DNA of 63,571 bases from an uncultured Clostridia bacterium (GCA_945929845.1 CAMEON010000005.1:1-63571); one strand, 5' to 3'. Counted from the stretch's first letter, positions 34,320 through 43,467 are shown. The notes: a model not told the origin generated them from the sequence alone. Numbers and translations are program-made.

Positions 34320-35747
34320 ATGGAAACAAACGATACACAAGGCTCCTCCCTTCCTGCGGGAGAGGACACCGGTGGGACAAGCCCGGTCACAGCCCAGGCT
34401 ACAGCCGGACATAGCGGGACGGCACAGCCCGGGAAGCAGACACCTCCCGCCTATGGCGTGCTGATCCGGCTGGGGCTGATCCTCCTGCTCGTGGGGCTGA
34501 TCGGCTTTTCTGTCTACCAGTTGTACCGCCATATGACCCGGGGACTGAACACCCTGCGCACCCAGGAGGTCACGGATGTGTCCTATGCCACCCTGGAGCT
34601 GTACCTGTTCCGGGATGAGGCGGTGCTGACCGCCCCGGGCGGCGGCAATGTCTTTGCCTACCGGGTGCAGGACGGGGAGAAGGTGGCCGCCGGCACCCTC
34701 CTTTGGGATGGGTACACTACCTTTGACAGCCAGCAGGCCGCCACCCTGCAAGCGCAGTTGAATCTGTATGGGGAACGGCTGGCTCGGCTGGACGGCTTCT
34801 TCAGTCAGGGAACGGCGGCGCTGACGGATGCCAAGTCAGCCAAGGATCGGATCGAGTCGGATTACCGGGGCGTGCTGGCCTCCGTGTCCGGGGGCGACCT
34901 CCGGGCCATGGCCGGCTACTCTGAGCAGATGCTGGCCGCTATGGATCGGTACAGCATGCTGATCGGGAGCGGCGGCGGTGCGGCGGTTCAGCGGGAGACG
35001 CTGACAGCCGCCCGGGAGGCTCTGCTCCAAGGGCTGACCGCCGCAGGCAGTTTGCAGACCGACCAGGCCGGGTGGTTCTACTACGATACCGATGGCTATG
35101 AGTCCGTCTTTTCCTACAGCGATGTCATGACGGTCACACCGGCGGACTTCCGCCGCATGACCGGGGCTTCGGCTGAAACGGCGGCCTTTGGCACCGGGGG
35201 CAAGATGGTGTACAGTGCCGAGTGGTATGCTGTCTGTTCCGTGTCGCTGACTGAGGCGGCTTGCTTCACCGTGGGCGGCAGCTACACTATGCTGTGCGGA
35301 GACAGTGCCGGGTGCGAGATCCCCATGACCTGCGTCCGTGTGGATGCCGATGCGGAGGGAGCCCTGCTGGCGTTCAGGTCCATGGCCATGCCGGATGGGT
35401 TTGCCTTTGAGCGGCGGATGACCGTCCAGACGGCATATGCGTCCGTCAGCGGCTACCGCATACCGGAAAGTGCCGTGGTGACGGAGACATCTCCCACCAC
35501 CGGGGAGCAGGTCAGCGGCGTGTATGTGCTGGAGGGGAATGTGGTTGCCTTCCGCCGGGTGTGGGTGCGTGAGAGCCGGGACGGCTACCTGATCGCCTAC
35601 ACCGAGGCGGAGGCAAAGGCTATCCTCGCCACCATGGACGAGGACAGGCAGACAGCCATCGGGGAGGACGGCTGGTCCTTCCTGTCCCTGAATGACAACA
35701 TCATCGTCGGCGGCTCCGGACTGTATGACGGAAAGGTCATCGGATAG
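34320..35747 (+). CDS. HlyD-like membrane-anchored protein of the sepF cluster
   Basis: The 475-residue protein has a disordered Thr/Ser/Gly-rich cytoplasmic tail (1-45), a single transmembrane helix (about 49-70; LIRLGLILLLVGLIGFSVYQ), and a long extracellular part. VLTAPGGGNVFAYRVQDGEKV (about 103-123), split over two strands, is a biotinyl-lipoyl-like half-motif of membrane-fusion proteins, followed by a helical hairpin (130-230) and beta-barrel strands. Genes of this kind often sit directly before yggS/sepF in Clostridia, which favours a division or envelope role over drug efflux. The ATG is chosen over an upstream GTG because GGGGAGGG precedes it. No partner transporter is adjacent. Function is inferred only from fold and place. 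Confidence 0.65.
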   Translation: METNDTQGSSLPAGEDTGGTSPVTAQATAGHSGTAQPGKQTPPAYGVLIRLGLILLLVGLIGFSVYQLYRHMTRGLNTLRTQEVTDVSYATLELYLFRDEAVLTAPGGGNVFAYRVQDGEKVAAGTLLWDGYTTFDSQQAATLQAQLNLYGERLARLDGFFSQGTAALTDAKSAKDRIESDYRGVLASVSGGDLRAMAGYSEQMLAAMDRYSMLIGSGGGAAVQRETLTAAREALLQGLTAAGSLQTDQAGWFYYDTDGYESVFSYSDVMTVTPADFRRMTGASAETAAFGTGGKMVYSAEWYAVCSVSLTEAACFTVGGSYTMLCGDSAGCEIPMTCVRVDADAEGALLAFRSMAMPDGFAFERRMTVQTAYASVSGYRIPESAVVTETSPTTGEQVSGVYVLEGNVVAFRRVWVRESRDGYLIAYTEAEAKAILATMDEDRQTAIGEDGWSFLSLNDNIIVGGSGLYDGKVIG

Positions 35748-35812
35748 GCACGGGGCTGAGAGACGGAAAATACGCGAATACAGAAGGAGCAGAAAGGAAG
35801 GGATGCCAGGGT

Positions 35813-36589
35813 ATGGAGCAGACGGAGGATTATCGGTACCTGGACAGCAACCTTGCCCACATCCGGGAGGAGCTGGACAGGGCTTGTCGGGAAGCCGGAC
35901 GCTCCCCGGCGGAGGTCACGCTCCTGGCGGCGATCAAGAGCGCCGATGTGGGGCAGATCAATTACCTGCACCGGGTGCTGGGGGTCTGCGATGTGGGCGA
36001 GAATCGGGTACAGCAGCTGCTGGCCCGGTACGACCAGCTGGACAGGGAGGGTCTGCGGATCCACTTCATCGGCACCCTGCAAAGCAATAAGGTCAAGTAC
36101 ATCATAGATAAGGTGGATATGATCCAATCCCTGGACTCTCTGGGACTGGCTCGTGAGATAGAGAAGCAGTGTGTCCGGCACGACCGGGATATGGATGTGC
36201 TCATAGAGATCAACGCAGGGCACGAGGAGAGCAAGAGCGGTGTGGCACCGGAGGAGGCCGGGGCACTGGCGGCCGCTGTGTGCGGCGGGGACTTCCCCCA
36301 CCTGCACCTGCGGGGCTTCATGACCATGGCACCCCGGAGCGACGAGGATACCTACCGGCACATATTTGCCAATGTCCGCACCCTGTGTCGCCGCATATGG
36401 GAGGACACCCTGGGACGGGACAGTCCCATGGTGCTCTCCATGGGCATGTCAGAAAGCTATGTCCCGGCCGCCGCCGAGGGGGCGACCCTGGTGCGGGTAG
36501 GACGGGGACTGTTCGCAAGGCCGGAGGGGACAGGGGCACCGTCCCCCGCGTGCGTACCCAGCCTTGACGGGGACACGAAGCATCCGTAA
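35813..36589 (+). CDS. YggS-family pyridoxal phosphate homeostasis protein
   Basis: The 258-residue TIM-barrel protein binds PLP through Lys42 (LLAAIKSADV; the family usually has AVSKTK). GENRVQ, HFIGTLQSNKVKYI, EINAGHEESKSG and SMGMSESYVPAAAEGATLVRVG are all in order. The family buffers PLP levels and has no known catalytic turnover. In Gram-positive genomes it precedes sepF (ylmE-ylmF) as here. The last about 25 residues, after LFARPEG, are an extra tail. AAAGGAAGG precedes the start by ten bases. Confidence 0.9.
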   Translation: MEQTEDYRYLDSNLAHIREELDRACREAGRSPAEVTLLAAIKSADVGQINYLHRVLGVCDVGENRVQQLLARYDQLDREGLRIHFIGTLQSNKVKYIIDKVDMIQSLDSLGLAREIEKQCVRHDRDMDVLIEINAGHEESKSGVAPEEAGALAAAVCGGDFPHLHLRGFMTMAPRSDEDTYRHIFANVRTLCRRIWEDTLGRDSPMVLSMGMSESYVPAAAEGATLVRVGRGLFARPEGTGAPSPACVPSLDGDTKHP

Positions 36590-36641
36590 GAATCATAAAA
36601 TCAAAAATAATAAATGATCGCAGAAAGCAGAGGAGGCAACC

Positions 36642-37535
36642 ATGTCGAAGGTAATGGATTTCTTCAAGAAGACGAGCAACGATGAGCTGGAGGATCTGGA
36701 TTCCGGGTACGACAACGACTACTACAAGGGTGCGTATGTGGAGGAGGATCACGGGGATCGGGATGACCGGGGCGGCGACCCTGACAGCCGGGGAAGGAAA
36801 GACCGCAACGATTCCTATGACCGCAGGGGCAGACAGAGAGCGGACAGCAGCTACAGCGACGGGGCGGACGACGGCGGATACTACGCAGGCCGCTCTGACC
36901 GCACCGGGGATGGGGATGGCTTGTATATGCCCAACAGCCGGGACGACCGTCGTCCCGACCGTCGGGACGACCGTCAGGACGACCGTCGGGGCAACCGCCG
37001 GACGGAGGAGCGGGCAGACAGCCGCCCCGCCCGCAGGAGCACCACCTACGAGGAGCCGGAGTACGACAGCCGTACCAGCCGCCGGTATGCGGAAGAGGAG
37101 GAACAGCCGTACATACCTCCCCAGCGCAGACCTGTGGTGGTGGCCGAACCGGATCCGGAGCCTGCCGGGGCTGACACGCTGTATTTTGTCCCCACCTCCG
37201 ACAAGGACAGCCGGGAGGATATGGTAGACGGTATGCGGGATGGCCATGTGGTGGTGGTCAGTGTGGTCAAGCTGGAGGTGCCGGAGGTGATCCGCCTGTC
37301 CGACTACATACAGGGTGCCGTGTACGCCTTGGAGGGAGACCTGTTCCGCCTGGACAGAACCACCGTGGTGATGGTGCCGAAGGGCGTGGAGGTGGATCCG
37401 GACACGCTGGACATTCCCGAGGAGGATGCCGATGACATAGACGAAGAAGAGGAAGAGGACGACGGAGACGGCTACGGAGAGGATGACGACAGCGATGGCG
37501 ATGGCGACAGCGACGAGCAGGAGGAGGACTTCTGA
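36642..37535 (+). CDS. sepF: Cell division protein SepF with long disordered linker
   Basis: SepF anchors and bundles FtsZ at the division site. The N-terminal amphipathic membrane helix MSKVMDFFKK is present and the conserved SepF fold lies at about residues 172-250 (VPTSDKDSRED, VSVVKLEVPEVIRLSDYIQG, VMVPKGV). Between them is a roughly 130-residue charged linker rich in Arg, Asp and Tyr, and a strongly acidic tail (EEEEEDDGDG onward) follows the domain. Typical SepF is about 150 residues; this one is 297. GAGGAGG precedes the ATG. It lies between yggS and yggT in the canonical order. Confidence 0.9.
   Translation: MSKVMDFFKKTSNDELEDLDSGYDNDYYKGAYVEEDHGDRDDRGGDPDSRGRKDRNDSYDRRGRQRADSSYSDGADDGGYYAGRSDRTGDGDGLYMPNSRDDRRPDRRDDRQDDRRGNRRTEERADSRPARRSTTYEEPEYDSRTSRRYAEEEEQPYIPPQRRPVVVAEPDPEPAGADTLYFVPTSDKDSREDMVDGMRDGHVVVVSVVKLEVPEVIRLSDYIQGAVYALEGDLFRLDRTTVVMVPKGVEVDPDTLDIPEEDADDIDEEEEEDDGDGYGEDDDSDGDGDSDEQEEDF
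36939..36990. repeat. Short tandem/palindromic repeat in the sepF linker
   Basis: GGACGACCGTC-type units recur three to four times, with the palindrome CGGGACGACCGTCGTCCCG at the left end. They encode Arg-Asp-Asp-Arg repeats in the disordered linker. Confidence 0.65.
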
Positions 37536-37665
37536 CTGCGGCGGCGGGATGAAAGATCCTGTAACCTGCGTGTTGCACACAGCAGATGAAAACAAACAGA
37601 AGCGAACCTGTCCTGCCCATTGGCTGACCGGCCGCTTGTTCCGGCCGGGGAGGGCATAGAAACGC

Positions 37666-37944
37666 ATGACACAGATCGCATATGTATTGGTGAATTTTAT
37701 CGTCCTGTTCCTACAGGCGCTGCTGATCGCCATGTTGATCCGGGCGATCATGAGCTGGTTTACCATGGGGGAGGAGAATCGCTTAACCAAATTCCTCTAT
37801 GTGGTCACGGAGCCGGTGGTGATGCCGATACGCAACCTGTGTGTGCACTTCGGCTGGTTCACGGATGTGCCTGTGGATATGCCCTTCTTCATCACCACCG
37901 TGATCCTGGGCTTCGCTTGCTTCATCCTGAGAAGCCTGTTCTGA
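37666..37944 (+). CDS. YggT-family membrane protein
   Basis: This 92-residue protein has two transmembrane helices (about 5-28 and 70-90) joined by a segment with AIMSWF and VTEPVVMPIRNL, the signature of YggT/YlmG. Members help position cell-division or membrane complexes; the precise role is unknown. It sits between sepF and ylmH in the standard order. GGGGAGGG is ten bases before the start. The 130-base gap after sepF holds no other gene. Confidence 0.88.
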   Translation: MTQIAYVLVNFIVLFLQALLIAMLIRAIMSWFTMGEENRLTKFLYVVTEPVVMPIRNLCVHFGWFTDVPVDMPFFITTVILGFACFILRSLF

Positions 37945-37956
37945 CGGAGGTGCGGT

Positions 37957-38814
37957 GTGGAGCAAAGCAAGCATGGGGGAACCGCCCCGGATGAGGACAT
38001 CCGTGCCCTGTACGCCCGCCTGGACGATCTGTCGGCGGCGGCAGAGCGGGGTGAGCTGGCCATGACCGCTTTCCTGACCCCCCGGGAGGCGAAGTATGCC
38101 TGTGCCCGCCTTTCCCATCGGTTGTCCTGCGGCCTGGCTGTGTGCTGGGGCGGGTACGAGGAGGCGGCGCGGGTGCGCATGATCCTTCTTCCGGATTATG
38201 CAGAGGGGATGATCTCACAGGAGACCCTCTCTGCCAATCCGGCGGCGGCACTGGCCGGTGCCGGACTGGAGGAGCTGTCCGATGCCCTGCTTGCGGCGGT
38301 GACTGCCCTGCGCATCCGTGGCTCCGGGTACCGGACGCTGACCCACCGGGACTACCTGGGTTCCCTGATGGGAGCCGGACTGAGTCGGGATGCCGTGGGG
38401 GATGTGCTGGTGGAGAGTGACTGCTCCGCTGTGGTCATCTGCGGGGAGCGGATGGCCGCTTACCTGGCGGACAACCTGGAGAAGGTGGGGGCGGACACGG
38501 TGAAGGTCAGCCGCCTGTCGGCGGGGGAGAGACCGCAAGCCCGCCGCCTGACCCAGCCCATACAGGACACGGTGGCCTCGGAGCGGCTGGACTGTGTGGT
38601 GGCGGCTCTGTGCAACCTGTCCCGGGACAAAGCCCAGACCCTGATCCGGGGCGGACTCTGCGAGCTGGAGTACGAGCCGGTACAGGACTGCGACCGGGCG
38701 GTGGAGCCGCCTGCGGTGCTGTCGGTTCGTGGGTACGGGAAGTTCCGCATAGACACCCTGGGGGACAGGACCAGAAAGGGACGGCTTCGCCTCCTTGCGG
38801 TCAGGTATATTTGA
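37957..38814 (+). CDS. ylmH: YlmH-type S4-domain RNA-binding protein
   Basis: The 285-residue protein starts at a GTG, with ACGGAGG six bases upstream and only 12 bases after the yggT stop. About residues 80-170 form the YlmH N-terminal domain (YRTLTHRDYLGSLMGAGL, DAVGDVLVE), and the S4 RNA-binding domain lies at about 195-255 (ERLDCVVAALCNLSRDKAQTL, split over two strands, then GYGKFRI). In Bacillus YlmH helps ribosome-associated quality control of stalled 50S subunits. The gene usually followed by divIVA is here followed directly by ileS. Confidence 0.9.
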   Translation: MEQSKHGGTAPDEDIRALYARLDDLSAAAERGELAMTAFLTPREAKYACARLSHRLSCGLAVCWGGYEEAARVRMILLPDYAEGMISQETLSANPAAALAGAGLEELSDALLAAVTALRIRGSGYRTLTHRDYLGSLMGAGLSRDAVGDVLVESDCSAVVICGERMAAYLADNLEKVGADTVKVSRLSAGERPQARRLTQPIQDTVASERLDCVVAALCNLSRDKAQTLIRGGLCELEYEPVQDCDRAVEPPAVLSVRGYGKFRIDTLGDRTRKGRLRLLAVRYI

Positions 38815-38858
38815 GTAAGACCTATATTCTATCTAAATAAAGGAGTTTTCAGTTTTTT

Positions 38859-41672
38859 ATGGCCAAGGATTACACAAGCACGCTCAATCTGCCGGCAACC
38901 GGCTTCTCCATGAGAGCCAACCTGCCCCAGAGGGAGCCGGAGACGCTGAAGTACTGGGACAGCATGGATCTGTACCACTCCATGCTGAAGGAACGGGAAG
39001 GGAAGCCTACCTTCCTTCTGCACGACGGCCCGCCCTTTTCCAACGGCAATATCCACATGGGCACGGCACTCAATAAAATATTGAAGGATTTCATCAATAA
39101 ATCCAAGACCATGGAGGGCTACCGTGTACCCTACATTCCCGGCTGGGACAACCACGGCATGCCCATTGAGTCCGCCATCATCAAGAAGAACAAGCTGGAT
39201 CGGCGCAAGATGTCCATCCCCGAGTTCCGTTCGGCCTGTCATGACTTCGCCGCCAAGTATGTGGATGTCCAGCGGAACCAGTTCATCCGCCTGGGTGTCA
39301 GTGGCGACTGGGCGGAGCCGTACCTGACCATGAAGCCCTCCTTTGAGGGGCGGGAGGTCAAGGTGTTCGGTGAGATGTACAAAAAGGGTTACATTTACAA
39401 GGGCCTGAAGCCGGTGTACTGGTGCCCCAAGTGCGAAACAGCCCTGGCCGAGGCAGAGATCGAGTATCAGACCGACCCCTGCACCTCCATTTATGTCAAG
39501 TTCCGGGTGTCGGATGACTCCGCCTGCGCCGCCGGACATAAGCTGTCCGATTACGCCGACCTGTCAAACACCTACTTCATCATCTGGACCACCACCACCT
39601 GGACCCTGCCCGGCAACCTGGCCATTGCCCTGAACCCGGCTGAGTCCTATGTGCTGGTGAAGGCCTCCGACGGCCATGCCTATGTGGTGGCAGAAGCCCT
39701 CTGCGAGAAGACCATGAAGGCCGGCGGCGTGGAGAGCTGGGAGACCCTGGCCACCTTCCGGGGGCAGGAGCTGGAGTTCGTCAAGACCCGGCATCCCTTC
39801 CTGGACAGGGACAGCGTGGTGCTGATGGCGGATTATGTCACCATGGACTCCGGTACCGGCTGTGTCCATACCGCCCCCGGCTTCGGTGCCGACGACTACC
39901 TGACCTGCAAGCGGTACAACATGGACATTCTGGTTCCCGTGGACGACCGGGGGTACCAGACCGCCGATGCAGGCAAGTTCGCCGGTATGTACTACGCCGA
40001 TTCCAATGCCGCCATCCTGGCTGACCTGAAGGAGAGCGGTGCCCTGTTCGCCTCCGAGGATATTGCCCACGAGTACCCCCACTGCTGGCGGTGCAAGAGC
40101 CCCATCATCTTCCGGGCCACTCCCCAGTGGTTCTGCTCGGTGGATGCCTTCAAGGAGGAGGCGGTGGAGGCCTGCCATCAGGTGAACTGGATCCCCGCCT
40201 GGGGCGAGGAACGGATGATCCAGATGGTGCGTGAGCGGGCTGACTGGTGTATCTCCCGTCAGCGGCACTGGGGTCTGCCGATCCCGGTGTTCTACTGTGA
40301 CACCTGCGGCAAGCCGGTCTGCACCCCCGAGACCATCGACCGGGTGTCCGAGCTGTTCGCCACATACGGCTCCAACTGCTGGTTTGAAAAGGAGACCGCC
40401 GACCTTCTGCCGGAGGGCTTCACCTGCCCCCATTGCGGCGGTGCCTCCTTCACCAAGGAGCTGAACACGCTGGACGGCTGGTTTGACTCCGGCTCCTCCC
40501 ACTTCGCTGTCATTGAGGACAAGGAAGGCCTCAAGTGGCCCGCCGATGTGTACCTGGAGGGAGCCGACCAGTACCGTGGCTGGTTCCAGTCCTCCCTCCT
40601 GACCGCTGTCGGTGCCAAAGGACAGGGCGCACCCTACAAGACCGTGCTGACCCATGGCTGGGTGGTGGACGGCGAGGGTCGCACCATGCACAAGTCCTTA
40701 GGCAACGGCGTGGATCCGGACGATGTGGTCAAGAAGTACGGTGCTGACATTGTGCGCCTGTGGGCGGCATCCAGCGACTACCACGCCGATGTCCGCTGTT
40801 CGGATGCCATCTTCCGTCAGTTGTCCGAGACCTACCGGAAGATCCGGAACACCGCCCGCATCCTGCTGGCCAACCTGGGCGATTTCGATCCCGACACCGA
40901 CATCGTGCCCGCCGAGGCACTGCACGATGTGGACAAGTGGATCCTGTCCCGCCTGAATCAGCTCATCAAGGTGTGCCGGGACGGGTATGATACCTATGAA
41001 TTCCACACTGTCACCCATGCCATCAGCAACTTCTGCACCAACGACCTGTCCAAGCTGTATGTGGATATCACCAAGGACAGACTGTACACCGATGCCAAGA
41101 CCTCGGTCAGCCGTCGGTGCGCCCAGACAGCCATGTATACCGTGGTGTCTGCCCTGTGCCGCCTGATGGCTCCCATCCTGTCCTTCACCGCCGAGGAAAT
41201 CTGGCAGAGTATGCCGCACAAAGCGGAAGAGAAGGGAGCCAGCGTGTTCCTGAACGATATGCCTGTGTACGATGAGGCCTATGACTTCCCGGCACTGAGC
41301 GAGCAGTGGAACCGCCTGCTGGATCTGCGGGATGATGTGATGAAGGCACTGGAGCTGGCCCGGGCCGACAAGCAGATCGGCAAGTCACTGGATGCCAAGG
41401 TGACTGTCTGGACAGAGGACGAGGCACAGTATGAGCTACTGGACAGCTTTGCCGGGCAACTGCCCCTGATCTTCATCACCTCCGCCGCCAAGGTGGTCAA
41501 GGGAGCCGCCCCGGAGGGTGCCCTCACCGAGACTGCCTCCGGCATCGCCGTGCTGGTGGAGCCGGCAGACGGCTGTAAGTGTGACCGTTGCTGGACCTAT
41601 GTGACCGACGGCACCCAGGTGGAGGACGCATACCTCTGCCCCCGGTGTAAGAAGGTGGTTTTCGGGCAATAA
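38859..41672 (+). CDS. ileS: Isoleucyl-tRNA synthetase
   Basis: The 937-residue class I synthetase charges tRNA(Ile). The HIGH motif is NIHMG (64-68), the editing CP1 domain follows with TTTWTLPGNLA and MDSGTGCVHTAPG, and the catalytic loop reads GRTMHKSLGN with Lys612 in place of the usual KMSKS. The C-terminal zinc finger is CDRCW with CPRCKK. It follows ylmH by 44 bases with AAAGGAG before the ATG; the gap is too short for a T-box, so Ile-responsive control at this point is not evident. Length is normal. Confidence 0.95.
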   Translation: MAKDYTSTLNLPATGFSMRANLPQREPETLKYWDSMDLYHSMLKEREGKPTFLLHDGPPFSNGNIHMGTALNKILKDFINKSKTMEGYRVPYIPGWDNHGMPIESAIIKKNKLDRRKMSIPEFRSACHDFAAKYVDVQRNQFIRLGVSGDWAEPYLTMKPSFEGREVKVFGEMYKKGYIYKGLKPVYWCPKCETALAEAEIEYQTDPCTSIYVKFRVSDDSACAAGHKLSDYADLSNTYFIIWTTTTWTLPGNLAIALNPAESYVLVKASDGHAYVVAEALCEKTMKAGGVESWETLATFRGQELEFVKTRHPFLDRDSVVLMADYVTMDSGTGCVHTAPGFGADDYLTCKRYNMDILVPVDDRGYQTADAGKFAGMYYADSNAAILADLKESGALFASEDIAHEYPHCWRCKSPIIFRATPQWFCSVDAFKEEAVEACHQVNWIPAWGEERMIQMVRERADWCISRQRHWGLPIPVFYCDTCGKPVCTPETIDRVSELFATYGSNCWFEKETADLLPEGFTCPHCGGASFTKELNTLDGWFDSGSSHFAVIEDKEGLKWPADVYLEGADQYRGWFQSSLLTAVGAKGQGAPYKTVLTHGWVVDGEGRTMHKSLGNGVDPDDVVKKYGADIVRLWAASSDYHADVRCSDAIFRQLSETYRKIRNTARILLANLGDFDPDTDIVPAEALHDVDKWILSRLNQLIKVCRDGYDTYEFHTVTHAISNFCTNDLSKLYVDITKDRLYTDAKTSVSRRCAQTAMYTVVSALCRLMAPILSFTAEEIWQSMPHKAEEKGASVFLNDMPVYDEAYDFPALSEQWNRLLDLRDDVMKALELARADKQIGKSLDAKVTVWTEDEAQYELLDSFAGQLPLIFITSAAKVVKGAAPEGALTETASGIAVLVEPADGCKCDRCWTYVTDGTQVEDAYLCPRCKKVVFGQ

Positions 41673-41706
41673 TGACTCCGACCCCGGTCTTCCGGGACGG
41701 GAGAGA

Positions 41707-41762
41707 CCCAGAGAGTGGGGAGATCGTGCCGGGAACGGCACGCTGGCCGTCCCCTCTCTGGG
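41707..41762. promoter_or_regulatory. Large structured hairpin between ileS and lspA
   Basis: CCCAGAGA and TCTCTGGG close an outer stem extended by GGGG and CCCC, with an inner hairpin GTGCC-GGGAAC-GGCAC (41726-41741). There is no U-tract after it, so it is not a standard terminator. It ends 27 bases before the lspA start and could affect mRNA stability or partial termination. Confidence 0.5.
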
Positions 41763-41789
41763 AACCTTTGTATAGAGAGGCTTTTCGCT

Positions 41790-42434
41790 ATGTATATCTG
41801 GTTTATCCTGATGGCCCTGATCGTATTTGTTGACCAACTGACCAAGTACCTGACGGTCTTCTATCTCAAGCCGGTGGACACGGTCCCCCTCATTCAGGAT
41901 GTTCTGCACCTGACCTATGTGGAGAACCGGGGTGCCGCCTTCGGGATGCTGTCGGAAAACCGGTGGGTGTTCATGACCGTGTCCATCGTGGCCATCCTGC
42001 TCCTTGTGGTCTACCTCATCTGGAAAAAGCCCAAGGACAAGTGGGTGTGCCTGTCCCTGTCCTTCATCATCGGCGGCGGTATCGGCAATATGATCGACCG
42101 GGTGGCACTGGGGTATGTGGTGGATATGATCGACTTCCGTCTGATCCACTTCGCCGTGTTCAATGTGGCGGACTCCTTTGTGTGCGTGGGGGCGGGGATC
42201 CTCATGGTCTGGCTGATCGTCACCGGATTCCGGGAGTACAAGGCGGAGAAGTCCGCCCGGGTCGCCGCTGCCGGTGCGGATGAAGGTTCCGACATGGCGG
42301 ACAGCCCGGCGGAGGACACACCGATTGACCCGGCGGCCGACCCTACGGTAGAGGCAGAGAAAGCAGACACGGTGTCTGCCACGGAAACAACCGAAGATAC
42401 AACGGAGGAAGATCATGACCATCCCGTCCCATGA
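41790..42434 (+). CDS. lspA: Signal peptidase II (prolipoprotein)
   Basis: LspA cleaves the signal peptide of lipoproteins after lipidation. The 214-residue protein has four transmembrane helices and the conserved FVDQLTK, ENRGAAFG, GGIGNMIDRV (catalytic Asp) and FNVADSFVCVG (catalytic Asp) blocks. After the last helix it carries an unusual acidic Thr/Glu/Asp-rich tail of about 55 residues predicted to be cytoplasmic. MYIWFIL is taken as start, with AGAGAGG upstream. Its last 20 bases overlap the start of the RluA-family gene, indicating translational coupling. Confidence 0.92.
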   Translation: MYIWFILMALIVFVDQLTKYLTVFYLKPVDTVPLIQDVLHLTYVENRGAAFGMLSENRWVFMTVSIVAILLLVVYLIWKKPKDKWVCLSLSFIIGGGIGNMIDRVALGYVVDMIDFRLIHFAVFNVADSFVCVGAGILMVWLIVTGFREYKAEKSARVAAAGADEGSDMADSPAEDTPIDPAADPTVEAEKADTVSATETTEDTTEEDHDHPVP

Positions 42435-43467
42435 CCCCTGGCAGGACACGGAGGCGGAGGAACTACAGACCGTGTCCTACACCGTCCCGGAGTCTGCCGC
42501 CGGGGTGCGGCTGGATCAGTTCCTGCCGGAGGTCACGGAGCTTTCCCGAGCCGCCACCGTGCGCCTGCTCCAGGGGGGACTTGTGACCCTGCTTCCCCCG
42601 GGCGGGGGTCAGCCGACAGTCCCGGATAAGAAGACCAGACTGAAGCCGGGGGACTGCCTGACCGTCACCTTTCCCGTCCCGACCGAGGGGGAGATCCTGC
42701 CGGAGGACATTCCCCTTGACATAGTGTATGAGGACGGGGATATACTGGTGGTCAACAAACCGGCGGGCATGGTGGTACACCCGGCACCGGGCAACCTGTC
42801 CGGTACTCTGGTCAACGCCCTGATGTACCACTGCGGGGACAGCCTGTCCGGCATCGGCGGCGTGATACGCCCCGGCATTGTCCACCGCATAGACAAGGAC
42901 ACCAGCGGTCTTCTGGTGGTGGCGAAAAACGATGCCGCCCACCGGGCACTGTCAGACCAGCTCAAGACCCACACCGTCAGCCGGATATACTACGCTGTCT
43001 GCGTAGGCAACCTCCGGGAGGACAGCGGCACGGTGAGCCTGCCCATTGGCCGCAACCCCACGGATCGCAAGAAGATGGCCGCCTTTCCTGCCGGGTACCG
43101 GGGGGAGGGGAACGCCACGGTGCGGGAGGCTGTCACCCACTACACCGTGCTGGAACGGTTTCCTTTAGGTAGGCGGTGGGGGCAGTCCTTTACTTTCGTC
43201 CGCTGTCAGCTGGAGACAGGCCGCACCCACCAGATACGGGTACATCTGTCCGCCCTGGGGCATCCCCTCTTAGGGGATCCTCTGTATGGGGGGGACGGCA
43301 CCCGCTTCGGCCGCACCTTTGGCTCCCTTTTGCACGGGCAGGTGCTCCACGCCGGAGAACTGCGGCTGATACACCCCCGTACCGGGGCGGACATGGTGTT
43401 CACCTGTGACCTGCCAACGGATTTTTCCCGCCTGCTTGCCGTTCTCCGGCAGGAGGCAGAGCAGTAA
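42415..43467 (+). CDS. RluA-family rRNA/tRNA pseudouridine synthase (RluD-type)
   Basis: The 350-residue enzyme has an N-terminal S4 domain (about 20-90; GVRLDQFLPEV, AATVRLLQGG) and the pseudouridine synthase core. The catalytic Asp160 is in HRIDKDTSGLLVV, with LETGRTHQIRVHLSALGHPL further on. The order S4 plus RluA, next to lspA, matches the E. coli and Firmicutes arrangement in which RluD acts on 23S rRNA; which exact uridines are modified cannot be read. GGAGGAAG within the lspA 3' end serves as ribosome site. Confidence 0.9.
   Translation: MTIPSHDPWQDTEAEELQTVSYTVPESAAGVRLDQFLPEVTELSRAATVRLLQGGLVTLLPPGGGQPTVPDKKTRLKPGDCLTVTFPVPTEGEILPEDIPLDIVYEDGDILVVNKPAGMVVHPAPGNLSGTLVNALMYHCGDSLSGIGGVIRPGIVHRIDKDTSGLLVVAKNDAAHRALSDQLKTHTVSRIYYAVCVGNLREDSGTVSLPIGRNPTDRKKMAAFPAGYRGEGNATVREAVTHYTVLERFPLGRRWGQSFTFVRCQLETGRTHQIRVHLSALGHPLLGDPLYGGDGTRFGRTFGSLLHGQVLHAGELRLIHPRTGADMVFTCDLPTDFSRLLAVLRQEAEQ

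Noticed and set aside
38815..38858. T-box leader before ileS
   Set aside because: Only 44 bases lie between ylmH and ileS, far too short for a T-box.
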